A stretch of 64,000 nt of DNA. It comes from Bacteroidaceae bacterium (GTDB lineage Bacteria; Bacteroidota; Bacteroidia; Bacteroidales; Bacteroidaceae). The position numbers and the translations under genes are program-made. Below are positions 26,544 to 34,114 of this stretch, in pieces. The notes beneath the pieces are model-generated. The model saw only the letters and a list, made by a program, of their open reading frames with translations, did no database searches and was not told the origin of the DNA. The stretch spans positions 62,001-126,000 of the forward strand of contig JAFYOS010000032.1 in NCBI GenBank assembly GCA_017560125.1, in the 5' to 3' direction. Every line of letters begins with the position of its first letter. The stretch's first letter is position 1.

Positions 26544-27298
26544 AACCTATATTGGAGTTCAAGAAGACTTGTGTATCATATACCAAGCAGACTATGGCGG
26601 TGAAATATGTGTCTGCGGCTATCGAGCGAAATACAATCACTGCTATTATGGGACCTTCGGGTTGTGGTAAATCCACACTTCTGCGTGCCGTAAACCTTAT
26701 GCACAACCTATATGATAATATTCGCGTCGATGGTGAAATACTGCTCAATGGCGATAATATTCTCTCAATGGAACCCATCGATGTGCGTCGCCGTGTGGGT
26801 ATGGTATTCCAGCGCCCTGCACCGTTCCCTACGATGAGCATCTACGACAACGTACTTTCAGGCTTTGCCCTTAACGGCATAAAGCTCTCAAAGGCCGAGA
26901 AGGATGCTACCGTAGAACGTTGCTTACGTAGCGTGGCCCTTTGGGACGAGGTAAAGGATGTGCTGAACAAGAAGGGTACATTCCTTTCGGGTGGCCAGCA
27001 GCAACGTCTGTGCATTGCCCGTGCCTTGGCAATGAAGCCCGATGTGCTGTTGATGGATGAGCCTACATCGGCTCTCGATCCTATTGCAACAAAGCATATC
27101 GAGGAGCTATTACTGGAATTGCAGAAGGAGGTTACAATCCTCATTGTTACCCACAACATGGGACAGGCCAAACGTATATCCTCAAAATCGATGTTCATGT
27201 ACTTGGGAGAACTTGTTGAATATGGAGATACTGCAACAATGTTCTCAAATCCTGCCGATGAACGCACTAAAGCATATTTGACCGGCAAGATGGGATAA
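26531..27298 (+). CDS. pstB: Phosphate ABC transporter ATPase PstB
   Basis: 255 residues with Walker A GPSGCGKSTLLRAVN, the Q loop (GMVFQRPAPFP), the signature FLSGGQQQRLCIARAL and Walker B VLLMDEPTSALDP with a switch His (THNMGQ). It powers phosphate uptake. It overlaps pstA by 13 bases. Unlike many pst operons, no phoU follows: the next 97 bases up to the terminator hold no credible gene. Confidence 0.96.
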   Translation: MESVKPILEFKKTCVSYTKQTMAVKYVSAAIERNTITAIMGPSGCGKSTLLRAVNLMHNLYDNIRVDGEILLNGDNILSMEPIDVRRRVGMVFQRPAPFPTMSIYDNVLSGFALNGIKLSKAEKDATVERCLRSVALWDEVKDVLNKKGTFLSGGQQQRLCIARALAMKPDVLLMDEPTSALDPIATKHIEELLLELQKEVTILIVTHNMGQAKRISSKSMFMYLGELVEYGDTATMFSNPADERTKAYLTGKMG

Positions 27299-27395
27299 TA
27301 TGAAATTTCAACAAGATAAAAAAGCAAAAAACAGACAACGGTGTGTCATTGAATCGGGCGTTTCGCCTTCAAAAGATTTCAATCCCCCGTTAAAT

Positions 27396-27433
27396 ACAAA
27401 ATGGATGTACGATTGTTCGTACATCCATTTTGT
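27396..27433. terminator. Bidirectional hairpin after pstB
   Basis: Perfect 17-base arms around a TTGT loop, between the end of pstB and the convergent end of the GH35-like gene. Confidence 0.85.
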
Positions 27434-27447
27434 GTATTATGTGCTAG

Positions 27448-29298
27448 TTACATTATCTCGTAATCGAGTCCCTTTACAATGTTTTTTTCAGGGCCTATCC
27501 AGTCGAGAACTATAATCTCGTTGCTGCCGTTGTTCAACCAGCATGCCGGCACATAGAGTGCCTGCTGCGGGCCATCGCTCCAGAAACGTCCAATGTGGTG
27601 ACCGTTAATCCACACATGGCCTTTGCCCCAATCGCCCATATAGAGGAAGAAATCGCCGTCGCCGGGTTTCAGAATGGTTCCTTTGTAATATCCAGGAACA
27701 TTGGCATCGGGCAACTGCTTGTAGTTTGCAGCCGTCGCAAGCGAATGGTCCGAAGGCAATGGAGTGATGCTCCATCCGGTCAGTTCCATCGAAGCGCCAT
27801 CGGCCGTAGCCATCGCTACCCCTTTGGTTATACCTTTGTAATCCTTGTATCCTTTCACATTGCCCACACGACCAGTTGCATCGACAAGAATATCGAGTTT
27901 GGTATCGGCCGACAACGAGGGCAAAGCTATCTCGGCATCCTCGACCTCGCGTCTATCGACACGGGCAAAGGGCTTGCCATCGATGAATATCTGTGCGTAA
28001 TCGTGCACACCCTTCAACTGCAATTTGCAGCCCTCGGTTGCAGCGGGCAGCTTGGTCGAATAAAGGAGTGCTCCGGCGGTCACATTGCACTGCTCCATAG
28101 TGAGAGGTTTTCCCGATTCGATGGCAGCAGGAAGGTTTTCGAACAGGGGTGCCACCATAGATAGCTTCACATCGTTGAACGAGGTAAGCGGTGTTGCATC
28201 GGCAGGTTTCTGAACGGTCGCGCCATGGGGCTGAGCATATATGTGCAGTGTTTTGCCGAAACGGAAATAGTCGTCGTTGTAACCGCCATACGGAGTGATG
28301 AGCGCATCGCTATTGTGGACAGTGGTATAGGGCTCATACTTACCCGATGTACTGATGCGGGCACCGGCAGTAGCTCCGAATGAATTACCGCCGACAATGC
28401 CGTTCATGCTCACAGAATTGGCACGCTGCAAAAGCTCGAACATACGCATGAACACCTTGTTCCAGTTGCGGTTAGCCGATTCGCCACCCCACACAGTCTT
28501 GTAGTCGCCACCCAACGACGAGCATACTAGGGGCACATCGACACGGAATTTGGTTACTCCTACGAAATGCTCATCGGCCTTCACCTCGGAATTCATATCG
28601 ATTGCGAAGTATGCATCCTTCAACGAGGTCTGCATGAAATTGTTCTTTGTAGCAGCCGTAAAGATAGGCAGGTTGTCGAAGCCATGCTTCTTGGCGCAGT
28701 CGAGCAACGCCTGAAGATACTCCTTGTCCTTCTTCTCTATGCCGTCGGACTCCTCTATCTGCACGATGGCTATATTTCCACCATTGTGGATGAGCGATTT
28801 ACCGAGCTCGGCACCCAACGCAGCAAAATAGGTATCGACCAGCTGCATGAACTGCGGCTGTCTGCTGCGCAATCTGATGCCATCTACATTGAGCAACCAC
28901 CAAGGCAAGCCGCCCATGTCCCACTCGGCACCCACATAGGGGCCAATGTGCAACCACACAAGCAGGCCTTTCTGCTGAGCAATGCGGCAGAACTCCTTGA
29001 CATCGTTCATTCCCGTGAAATCGAAATTGCCCTTCGTGGGTTCGTGCAACATCCAGGGCACCTTAACGGTCACCGTATTGTAACCCATTCCGGCCACAAG
29101 GTCGAGCTGCTTGCTCCAGTACTCGCGAGGGGTACGGGCATAATCCAATTCGGCCGATGCCACCACAAAGGGATTTCCATCGAGCATGAACGTCGCATTT
29201 TCAATGCTCATAATACGCTTATTGTTACCGCAGGCCATAAAAGCCATTGCGGTAACAATAAGTAGTATGGAATAAAAGATTGTTATACTTTTTCTCAT
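27448..29298 (-). CDS. GH35-like lipoprotein, catalytic glutamates replaced
   Basis: The 616-residue protein has a lipobox at Cys23 (AMAFMAC), then a GH35 beta-galactosidase-type TIM barrel (ELDYARTPREYWSKQLDLV, VPWMLHEPTKGNFDFTG, WLHIGPYVGAEWDMGGLPWW) and C-terminal jelly-roll domains ending with the GH35-type GHVWINGHHIGRFWSDGPQQ. The two catalytic sites are altered. In the acid/base motif (normally IENEYG) it reads IEESDG, putting Ser184 where the acid/base Glu sits. In the nucleophile motif (normally PLxxxEFxxGW) it reads PLVCSSLGGDY, with Ser261 in place of Glu. It may be a sugar-binding pseudoenzyme or use other residues. Last gene of the five-gene operon, 4 bases after nagB. Confidence 0.85.
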   Translation of the reverse strand: MRKSITIFYSILLIVTAMAFMACGNNKRIMSIENATFMLDGNPFVVASAELDYARTPREYWSKQLDLVAGMGYNTVTVKVPWMLHEPTKGNFDFTGMNDVKEFCRIAQQKGLLVWLHIGPYVGAEWDMGGLPWWLLNVDGIRLRSRQPQFMQLVDTYFAALGAELGKSLIHNGGNIAIVQIEESDGIEKKDKEYLQALLDCAKKHGFDNLPIFTAATKNNFMQTSLKDAYFAIDMNSEVKADEHFVGVTKFRVDVPLVCSSLGGDYKTVWGGESANRNWNKVFMRMFELLQRANSVSMNGIVGGNSFGATAGARISTSGKYEPYTTVHNSDALITPYGGYNDDYFRFGKTLHIYAQPHGATVQKPADATPLTSFNDVKLSMVAPLFENLPAAIESGKPLTMEQCNVTAGALLYSTKLPAATEGCKLQLKGVHDYAQIFIDGKPFARVDRREVEDAEIALPSLSADTKLDILVDATGRVGNVKGYKDYKGITKGVAMATADGASMELTGWSITPLPSDHSLATAANYKQLPDANVPGYYKGTILKPGDGDFFLYMGDWGKGHVWINGHHIGRFWSDGPQQALYVPACWLNNGSNEIIVLDWIGPEKNIVKGLDYEIM

Positions 29299-29302
29299 CT
29301 AA

Positions 29303-31225
29303 TCAACAAAGTTTTACAAACAATTCAATTGCCTGATATTCAGGTAATCCGATTTTATCGAATATGTGCGCGGTATTCTGCATTCTCTCTTCGGCGCGCT
29401 CCCAGAACTCGCGTGAATCCTCGCCGGGGAAGGGAACAATGTCCTTCTGAGAAAGGTGGCGGAAGATTGCGTGTCGTTTTCTGATCATCTCGGCGGGGCT
29501 CAAGGGCACAGCCATGTCGGCTACGGCCAAATCCCACTCCTGCCATGCACCGCGATAGAGCCATATGTGGCACTCCTTGGCCCACTCCTCGTCCTTGAGG
29601 CGCTCGAAAGCTCTGAGCACAGCCTCTACACAGATGCGGTGTGTACCATGGGGATCGGTAAGGTCGCCCGCAGCATATATCTGATGAGGTTTAACCTTTT
29701 GCATCAGTTCGACAACGATATCGATATCTTTTTCGGTCAACTCGCCCTTCTTGATACCACCTGTTTCGTAGAACGGCAGATTAAGGAAGTGAGCATTTGT
29801 TCTGTCATCAAGACCGAGTGTGCGACAAGCTGCGCGAGCCTCGGCACGTCTGATGGCGCCCTTGATATCGAGCAGACGACGCGGCTCGGGCATACCCGCT
29901 TTCTTGGATGCGATGACCTCTTTTATTTCGTCGTAGATGTCGCCGAATCCCATCTCGCGTGCTGTATCGATGTTCTGAAGAACTACATCGTCATACACTG
30001 CCACGTTACCCGAGGTTTCGTATGCCACATGAACATCGTGTCCCTGCTGCACAAGTCGGTTGAAAGTTCCACCCATCGAAATAACATCGTCGTCGGGATG
30101 GGGCGAGAATATAATCACTCGCTTGGGATAGGGGTTCGAAGGAACAGGGCGTGTAGAATCGTCTGTATTGGGCTTTCCTCCGGGCCAGCCCGAAATAGTG
30201 TGCTGTATGTCGTTGAAGACACGGATATTTACCTCGTCGTATGAACCTACACGCTCAAGAAGGTCGGTAAGCGAGTTCTTCACATAGTCCTGATTGGTGA
30301 GCTTCAGTATAGGTTTATCAACAGTTTCGCACAACCACAGCACCGCCTTTCTGATGAGCTTGGGCGACCATTCAACGGGAGGAGCGATGAGCCAAGGCAT
30401 CTTCACACGTGTGAGCTCCTGTGCAGCATTCTCGTCTATCACAACATGAATGTTACCATGCTCCTGCAAGCATGTAACGGGTATATTGTCGTTCTCTACA
30501 CCCTCTACAAGGTCGTAGGCCACCTTGGCCTTGTCCTCGCCCCAGATGATAAGCACCAACTGCTTGGCCTTCATGATGGTATCGAGGCCCATGGTAATGG
30601 CCATCTTGGGCACGTCGTTGGGGTTCGAGAAGAAGCTGTTCTGCGTCTTGCGCGAATTGTAGCTCAACTGCACTCGGCGTGTTGTCGATTTCGCGTATGT
30701 TCCGGGCTCGTTGAATCCCACCTGACCAAGCTCGCCCACACCCATAATCATAAGGTCAATCTTACCGCTGATTTTGCGTTCGAGCTTTTCGCAATATGAA
30801 TTTATCTGCTCCATAGGAACGGTACCGTCGGGGAAGTGTACATTCTCGGGGGCGATATCTACGTGGTTCAAAAATTCCTCGTGTATGCGGTAGTTACGGC
30901 TCTGAGGCGAATTGGGCGCCATGGGATAGAACTCGTCGAGGCTATATACCTCTACGTTCTTGAAGGTAACCTCGCCGTCCTTATACATCTTAACCAGCTC
31001 CTTATATAGTCCTACGGGAGAACGGCCGGTTGACAAGCCCAATACAAATTTAGAATCGCCCTGATGCTCATTTATGGCTTTCACCACAAGCGACGCCGCA
31101 TATTTTGCACCCTCAACCTCTGTGGGATGAATACTCGTGGGGACTTTCTCGTATCGGCATATGCTGTCAACAGAAACTGAGGCTGACAATTCACCGATTT
31201 TAGGCAAAACAAATTTACTTTCCAT
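29303..31225 (-). CDS. nagB: Glucosamine-6-phosphate deaminase fused to PIG-L deacetylase-like domain
   Basis: 640 residues. Residues about 30-275 form the NagB/6PGL fold with LGLSTGRSPVGLYKEL and SLDEFYP (Asp97 as the isomerisation base). The ring-opening triad of E. coli NagB (Asp141/His143/Glu148) reads Leu166/Gln168/Glu173 in GVGELGQVGFNEPG, so two of three are missing. Residues about 370-600 form a PIG-L/LmbE domain with zinc motifs SPHPDDDVISMGG and DPHGTH, which in relatives removes acetyl groups from N-acetylglucosaminyl compounds. NagB converts glucosamine-6-P to fructose-6-P and ammonia. The fused form is usual in Bacteroidota. Its place by sulfatase genes suggests it handles freed amino sugars. 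Confidence 0.85.
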   Translation of the reverse strand: MESKFVLPKIGELSASVSVDSICRYEKVPTSIHPTEVEGAKYAASLVVKAINEHQGDSKFVLGLSTGRSPVGLYKELVKMYKDGEVTFKNVEVYSLDEFYPMAPNSPQSRNYRIHEEFLNHVDIAPENVHFPDGTVPMEQINSYCEKLERKISGKIDLMIMGVGELGQVGFNEPGTYAKSTTRRVQLSYNSRKTQNSFFSNPNDVPKMAITMGLDTIMKAKQLVLIIWGEDKAKVAYDLVEGVENDNIPVTCLQEHGNIHVVIDENAAQELTRVKMPWLIAPPVEWSPKLIRKAVLWLCETVDKPILKLTNQDYVKNSLTDLLERVGSYDEVNIRVFNDIQHTISGWPGGKPNTDDSTRPVPSNPYPKRVIIFSPHPDDDVISMGGTFNRLVQQGHDVHVAYETSGNVAVYDDVVLQNIDTAREMGFGDIYDEIKEVIASKKAGMPEPRRLLDIKGAIRRAEARAACRTLGLDDRTNAHFLNLPFYETGGIKKGELTEKDIDIVVELMQKVKPHQIYAAGDLTDPHGTHRICVEAVLRAFERLKDEEWAKECHIWLYRGAWQEWDLAVADMAVPLSPAEMIRKRHAIFRHLSQKDIVPFPGEDSREFWERAEERMQNTAHIFDKIGLPEYQAIELFVKLC

Positions 31226-31242
31226 AATTTTATACTTAGTAT

Positions 31243-32505
31243 TTATTTATTGCGTTGCCGAGCCCATTGCATGACCTCCATAGGCGAACGCTCTTTTTGT
31301 AATAACATTTTCATATACCGCATATATGGGTCGGTGTGGCGGAAAAACATTTTATAACCCTCACACAGGACATTCATATATGGCTCGCCGTTGCGCGATG
31401 TTGCGAAACGATGCTTCGGACACTCGCCACGACAGAGGAAATTGTATGTACATCGCTTGCACTCCATGGGCAAAGCCTCGCGCTTGTCGCGTCCGAAAGA
31501 GCGCTGCTCCTCAGATGTGTACATATCTGCAAGGGAGCCCTGCAGGATATTTCCCAAACGATATTCGGGATAGACGAAATGGTCGCACGAATATACATCG
31601 CCGTTGTGCTCCACAACAGGGGCATCGCCACATGTTTCGCAGAAGGCACACAGCGACGGCGGCACTCCGCACCAGTTGGCAAGCGTTATATCGAACAGCT
31701 GTACGAAGCAGTGGCCCACATCGGCCTTCATCCATTCGTCGAACACGTCGCACATGAAGCGGCCATAGGCTGTTGCCGACACCGACCACGGCGCCGGCTC
31801 GGCACCCTCGTCGTCGGGCGACACTATCAACGGTCGTTTACCCTCGTCGTCGCGACGGCGCACATATTCCACCACAGGAAGGAACTGAATGAAACGGCTT
31901 ATCCCTTTAAGGAAATTATATACCTCGGCTCCCCTACCCTCGGAACGGGCGTTCACCGTAGCAAGTATATTGTACTCGACGCCACTGCCGCGCATGAGCG
32001 CAATTGCATCCATCACCTTTGCGAAGGTGGGTGCACCGCCACAATCGCGTCGATAGGCATCGTGCACATCCTCGGGGCCGTCGAGCGATACACCTACAAG
32101 GAAATCATTCTCGCGGAAGAAACGACACCACTCCTCGTCGATGAGCGTGCCATTTGTCTGCAAGGTGTTCTCGATGCGACGACCGGCTGCGTAGCGCTGC
32201 TGCAATTCGACGGCTTTTCTATAGAAATCGATGCCGGCAAGCAACGGCTCGCCACCATGCCAGCAGAATGTAACGATGGGCAAATCCACCGCCTCGAGAT
32301 ATTGCTTTATATACATTTCGAGCAACTGTTCGCTCATGACCATGCGCTGAGCATTGTATATCTCGGCCTTGTCGCGATAGTAACAATAGGCACAGTCGAG
32401 GTTGCATGTGGCACCCACCGGCTTCACCATAGTGGTGAAGGCCGGGTTGCGCCTCATTTTTGCGACATCGGCCAGATGTATATTGTTACGTTTGTTGCTC
32501 TTCAT
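31243..32505 (-). CDS. Anaerobic sulfatase-maturating radical SAM enzyme
   Basis: 420 residues. The radical SAM cluster motif is CNLDCAYC (Cys34, Cys38, Cys41) with FCWHGGEPLL after it. The C-terminal SPASM region holds two further cluster-binding groups (CAFCETCGDAPVV and CKRCTYNFLCRGECPKHRF). anSME enzymes oxidise an active-site Ser or Cys of sulfatases to formylglycine in the cytoplasm before export. Its start lies 27 bases after the sulfatase stop, and that sulfatase is Ser-type, which needs this class of maturase. Confidence 0.95.
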   Translation of the reverse strand: MKSNKRNNIHLADVAKMRRNPAFTTMVKPVGATCNLDCAYCYYRDKAEIYNAQRMVMSEQLLEMYIKQYLEAVDLPIVTFCWHGGEPLLAGIDFYRKAVELQQRYAAGRRIENTLQTNGTLIDEEWCRFFRENDFLVGVSLDGPEDVHDAYRRDCGGAPTFAKVMDAIALMRGSGVEYNILATVNARSEGRGAEVYNFLKGISRFIQFLPVVEYVRRRDDEGKRPLIVSPDDEGAEPAPWSVSATAYGRFMCDVFDEWMKADVGHCFVQLFDITLANWCGVPPSLCAFCETCGDAPVVEHNGDVYSCDHFVYPEYRLGNILQGSLADMYTSEEQRSFGRDKREALPMECKRCTYNFLCRGECPKHRFATSRNGEPYMNVLCEGYKMFFRHTDPYMRYMKMLLQKERSPMEVMQWARQRNK

Positions 32506-32532
32506 ATTGCTTTAATGGTTATTGCAGGGGTG

Positions 32533-34098
32533 TCAGCGGGCGATATACTCATCCTCGCCATACTCGCGCTGCAATTCGGTCAAACGGTTTTTCAACTGCG
32601 CGGTTATCTCCTCGGTACCCTCGGCACCATAGATATTGTTCATTTCCGAAGGATCGTTCTCGAGGTCGTACAGTTCCCATACATCTACATCGTCGTAGAA
32701 ATGTATGAGCTTGTATCTGTCGGTGCGAACGCCATAGTGCTTCTTCACCATGTGCTCGGCCGGATATTCGAAGTAGTGGTAATATAGGGCATCGCGGCCA
32801 TCGATGCTCTGCTCGCCTTTCAGCAGTGGCAGCAACGACACACCCTGTATATCCTCGGGAATCTCCACACCGGCTACATCGAGAAATGTGGCAGCGTAGT
32901 CGATGTTCTGTACAAGCTCATCGACCTGGCCTTTCGCTCCGCCGGGCATTCGCATTAGCAACGGGGTTCTGAACGACTCCTCGTACATGAAACGCTTGTC
33001 GAACCAACCATGCTCGCCCATATAGAAACCCTGGTCCGAGGTATATACCACAAGGGTATTTTCGTCGAGTCCGCTCTCTTTCAGGTAGTCGAGCACGCGG
33101 CCCACGTTGCGGTCGATTGATGTGATTACCCTGAGATAGTCGCGCATATATTGGCGGAATTTCCACTCGTCGAGTGCTTTTCCTGTAAGCCCCTGTTGCT
33201 TGAAATCGGCAATGACCGCATCGTAGTGGGCATCCCAAGCTGCTTTTTGCGCTGCATCCATATTATTATATATGCGGCGACCCATCTTCTCGAGATTTTC
33301 GTTTGAATGTATCTCGTTCTCTTTGTCGGCGAGCTTCAGGTCATAGACCAAGTCCATATCCTTCACCACCGACATCTCCTGCGAAGCTGCTGCCACACGA
33401 CCTTCGTAGTTGTCGTAGAAGTTCGCGGGGAGCTCAAACTGCTTATCGCTGAATAGCTCTAAATCGCATGTGTCGGGCATCCACGTTCTATGGGGTGCCT
33501 TGTGGTGCAACAACAGGCAGAAGGGCTTCGCTTTATCGCGACCGCTGTCGAGCCACTCGAGCGCCACATCAGTGGTGATATTTGTAGCATATCCACTGCG
33601 TTGCAATGTGTCGCCGTTGCAGATGAATGTGGGATTGTAGTAATCGCCCTGCCCTATGAGTATATCCCAATGGTCGAAGCCCGTAGGCTCGGTCACAAGG
33701 TGCCACTTACCTATTACGGCTGTTTCGTAGCCACCCTTCTGCAACAATTTCGGGAACGTCTGCTGCGAGCCATCGAAACTGCGGGTGTTGTCGGTGAAAC
33801 CGTTAGTGTGGCTATGCTTGCCGGTGAGCATGCATGCACGACTGGGGCCGCTGAGCGAATTTGCCACAAAACTGTTTGCAAATTTCACACCGTCGTTGGC
33901 TATGCGGTCGATGTTGGGTGTACTTATATATCTGTTGTCATATGCACTTATCGTCTGGTACGAATGGTCGTCACACATGATGAAGAGTATGTTCATTCTC
34001 TTCTCTTCGACCTTTTCACGGCAACTGACGATGGGCAACGCGGCCGCACCAATCAGTGCATACGACGCTATTTTCGCTATTTTATCCTTCAATTCCAT
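32533..34098 (-). CDS. Ser-type sulfatase, lipoprotein
   Basis: 521 residues with a lipobox at Cys26 (LPIVSC). The metal-binding DD pair (Asp43, Asp44 in MCDDHSYQT) is followed by the formylglycine motif S-G-P-S-R (Ser83 to Arg87 in NSLSGPSRACMLTGK), then KWHL and the second metal site TSDQGFYMGEHGWFDKRF. It is a family S1 sulfatase that removes sulfate from a carbohydrate, probably a sulfated host glycan or glycosaminoglycan. The exact linkage cannot be read from the sequence. It is 16 bases after the CotH gene and 27 before its maturase. Confidence 0.94.
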   Translation of the reverse strand: MELKDKIAKIASYALIGAAALPIVSCREKVEEKRMNILFIMCDDHSYQTISAYDNRYISTPNIDRIANDGVKFANSFVANSLSGPSRACMLTGKHSHTNGFTDNTRSFDGSQQTFPKLLQKGGYETAVIGKWHLVTEPTGFDHWDILIGQGDYYNPTFICNGDTLQRSGYATNITTDVALEWLDSGRDKAKPFCLLLHHKAPHRTWMPDTCDLELFSDKQFELPANFYDNYEGRVAAASQEMSVVKDMDLVYDLKLADKENEIHSNENLEKMGRRIYNNMDAAQKAAWDAHYDAVIADFKQQGLTGKALDEWKFRQYMRDYLRVITSIDRNVGRVLDYLKESGLDENTLVVYTSDQGFYMGEHGWFDKRFMYEESFRTPLLMRMPGGAKGQVDELVQNIDYAATFLDVAGVEIPEDIQGVSLLPLLKGEQSIDGRDALYYHYFEYPAEHMVKKHYGVRTDRYKLIHFYDDVDVWELYDLENDPSEMNNIYGAEGTEEITAQLKNRLTELQREYGEDEYIAR

Positions 34099-34114
34099 TG
34101 TACACTATTGCAGA

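Noticed and set aside
27300-27515. 71-codon frame after pstB as a possible phoU remnant
   Set aside because: It crosses the terminator hairpin and shows no PhoU helix pattern.
31336-32787. Plus-strand frame of 483 codons opposite the maturase and sulfatase
   Set aside because: Its sequence is low-complexity antisense text, while the minus strand carries complete radical SAM and sulfatase motifs.
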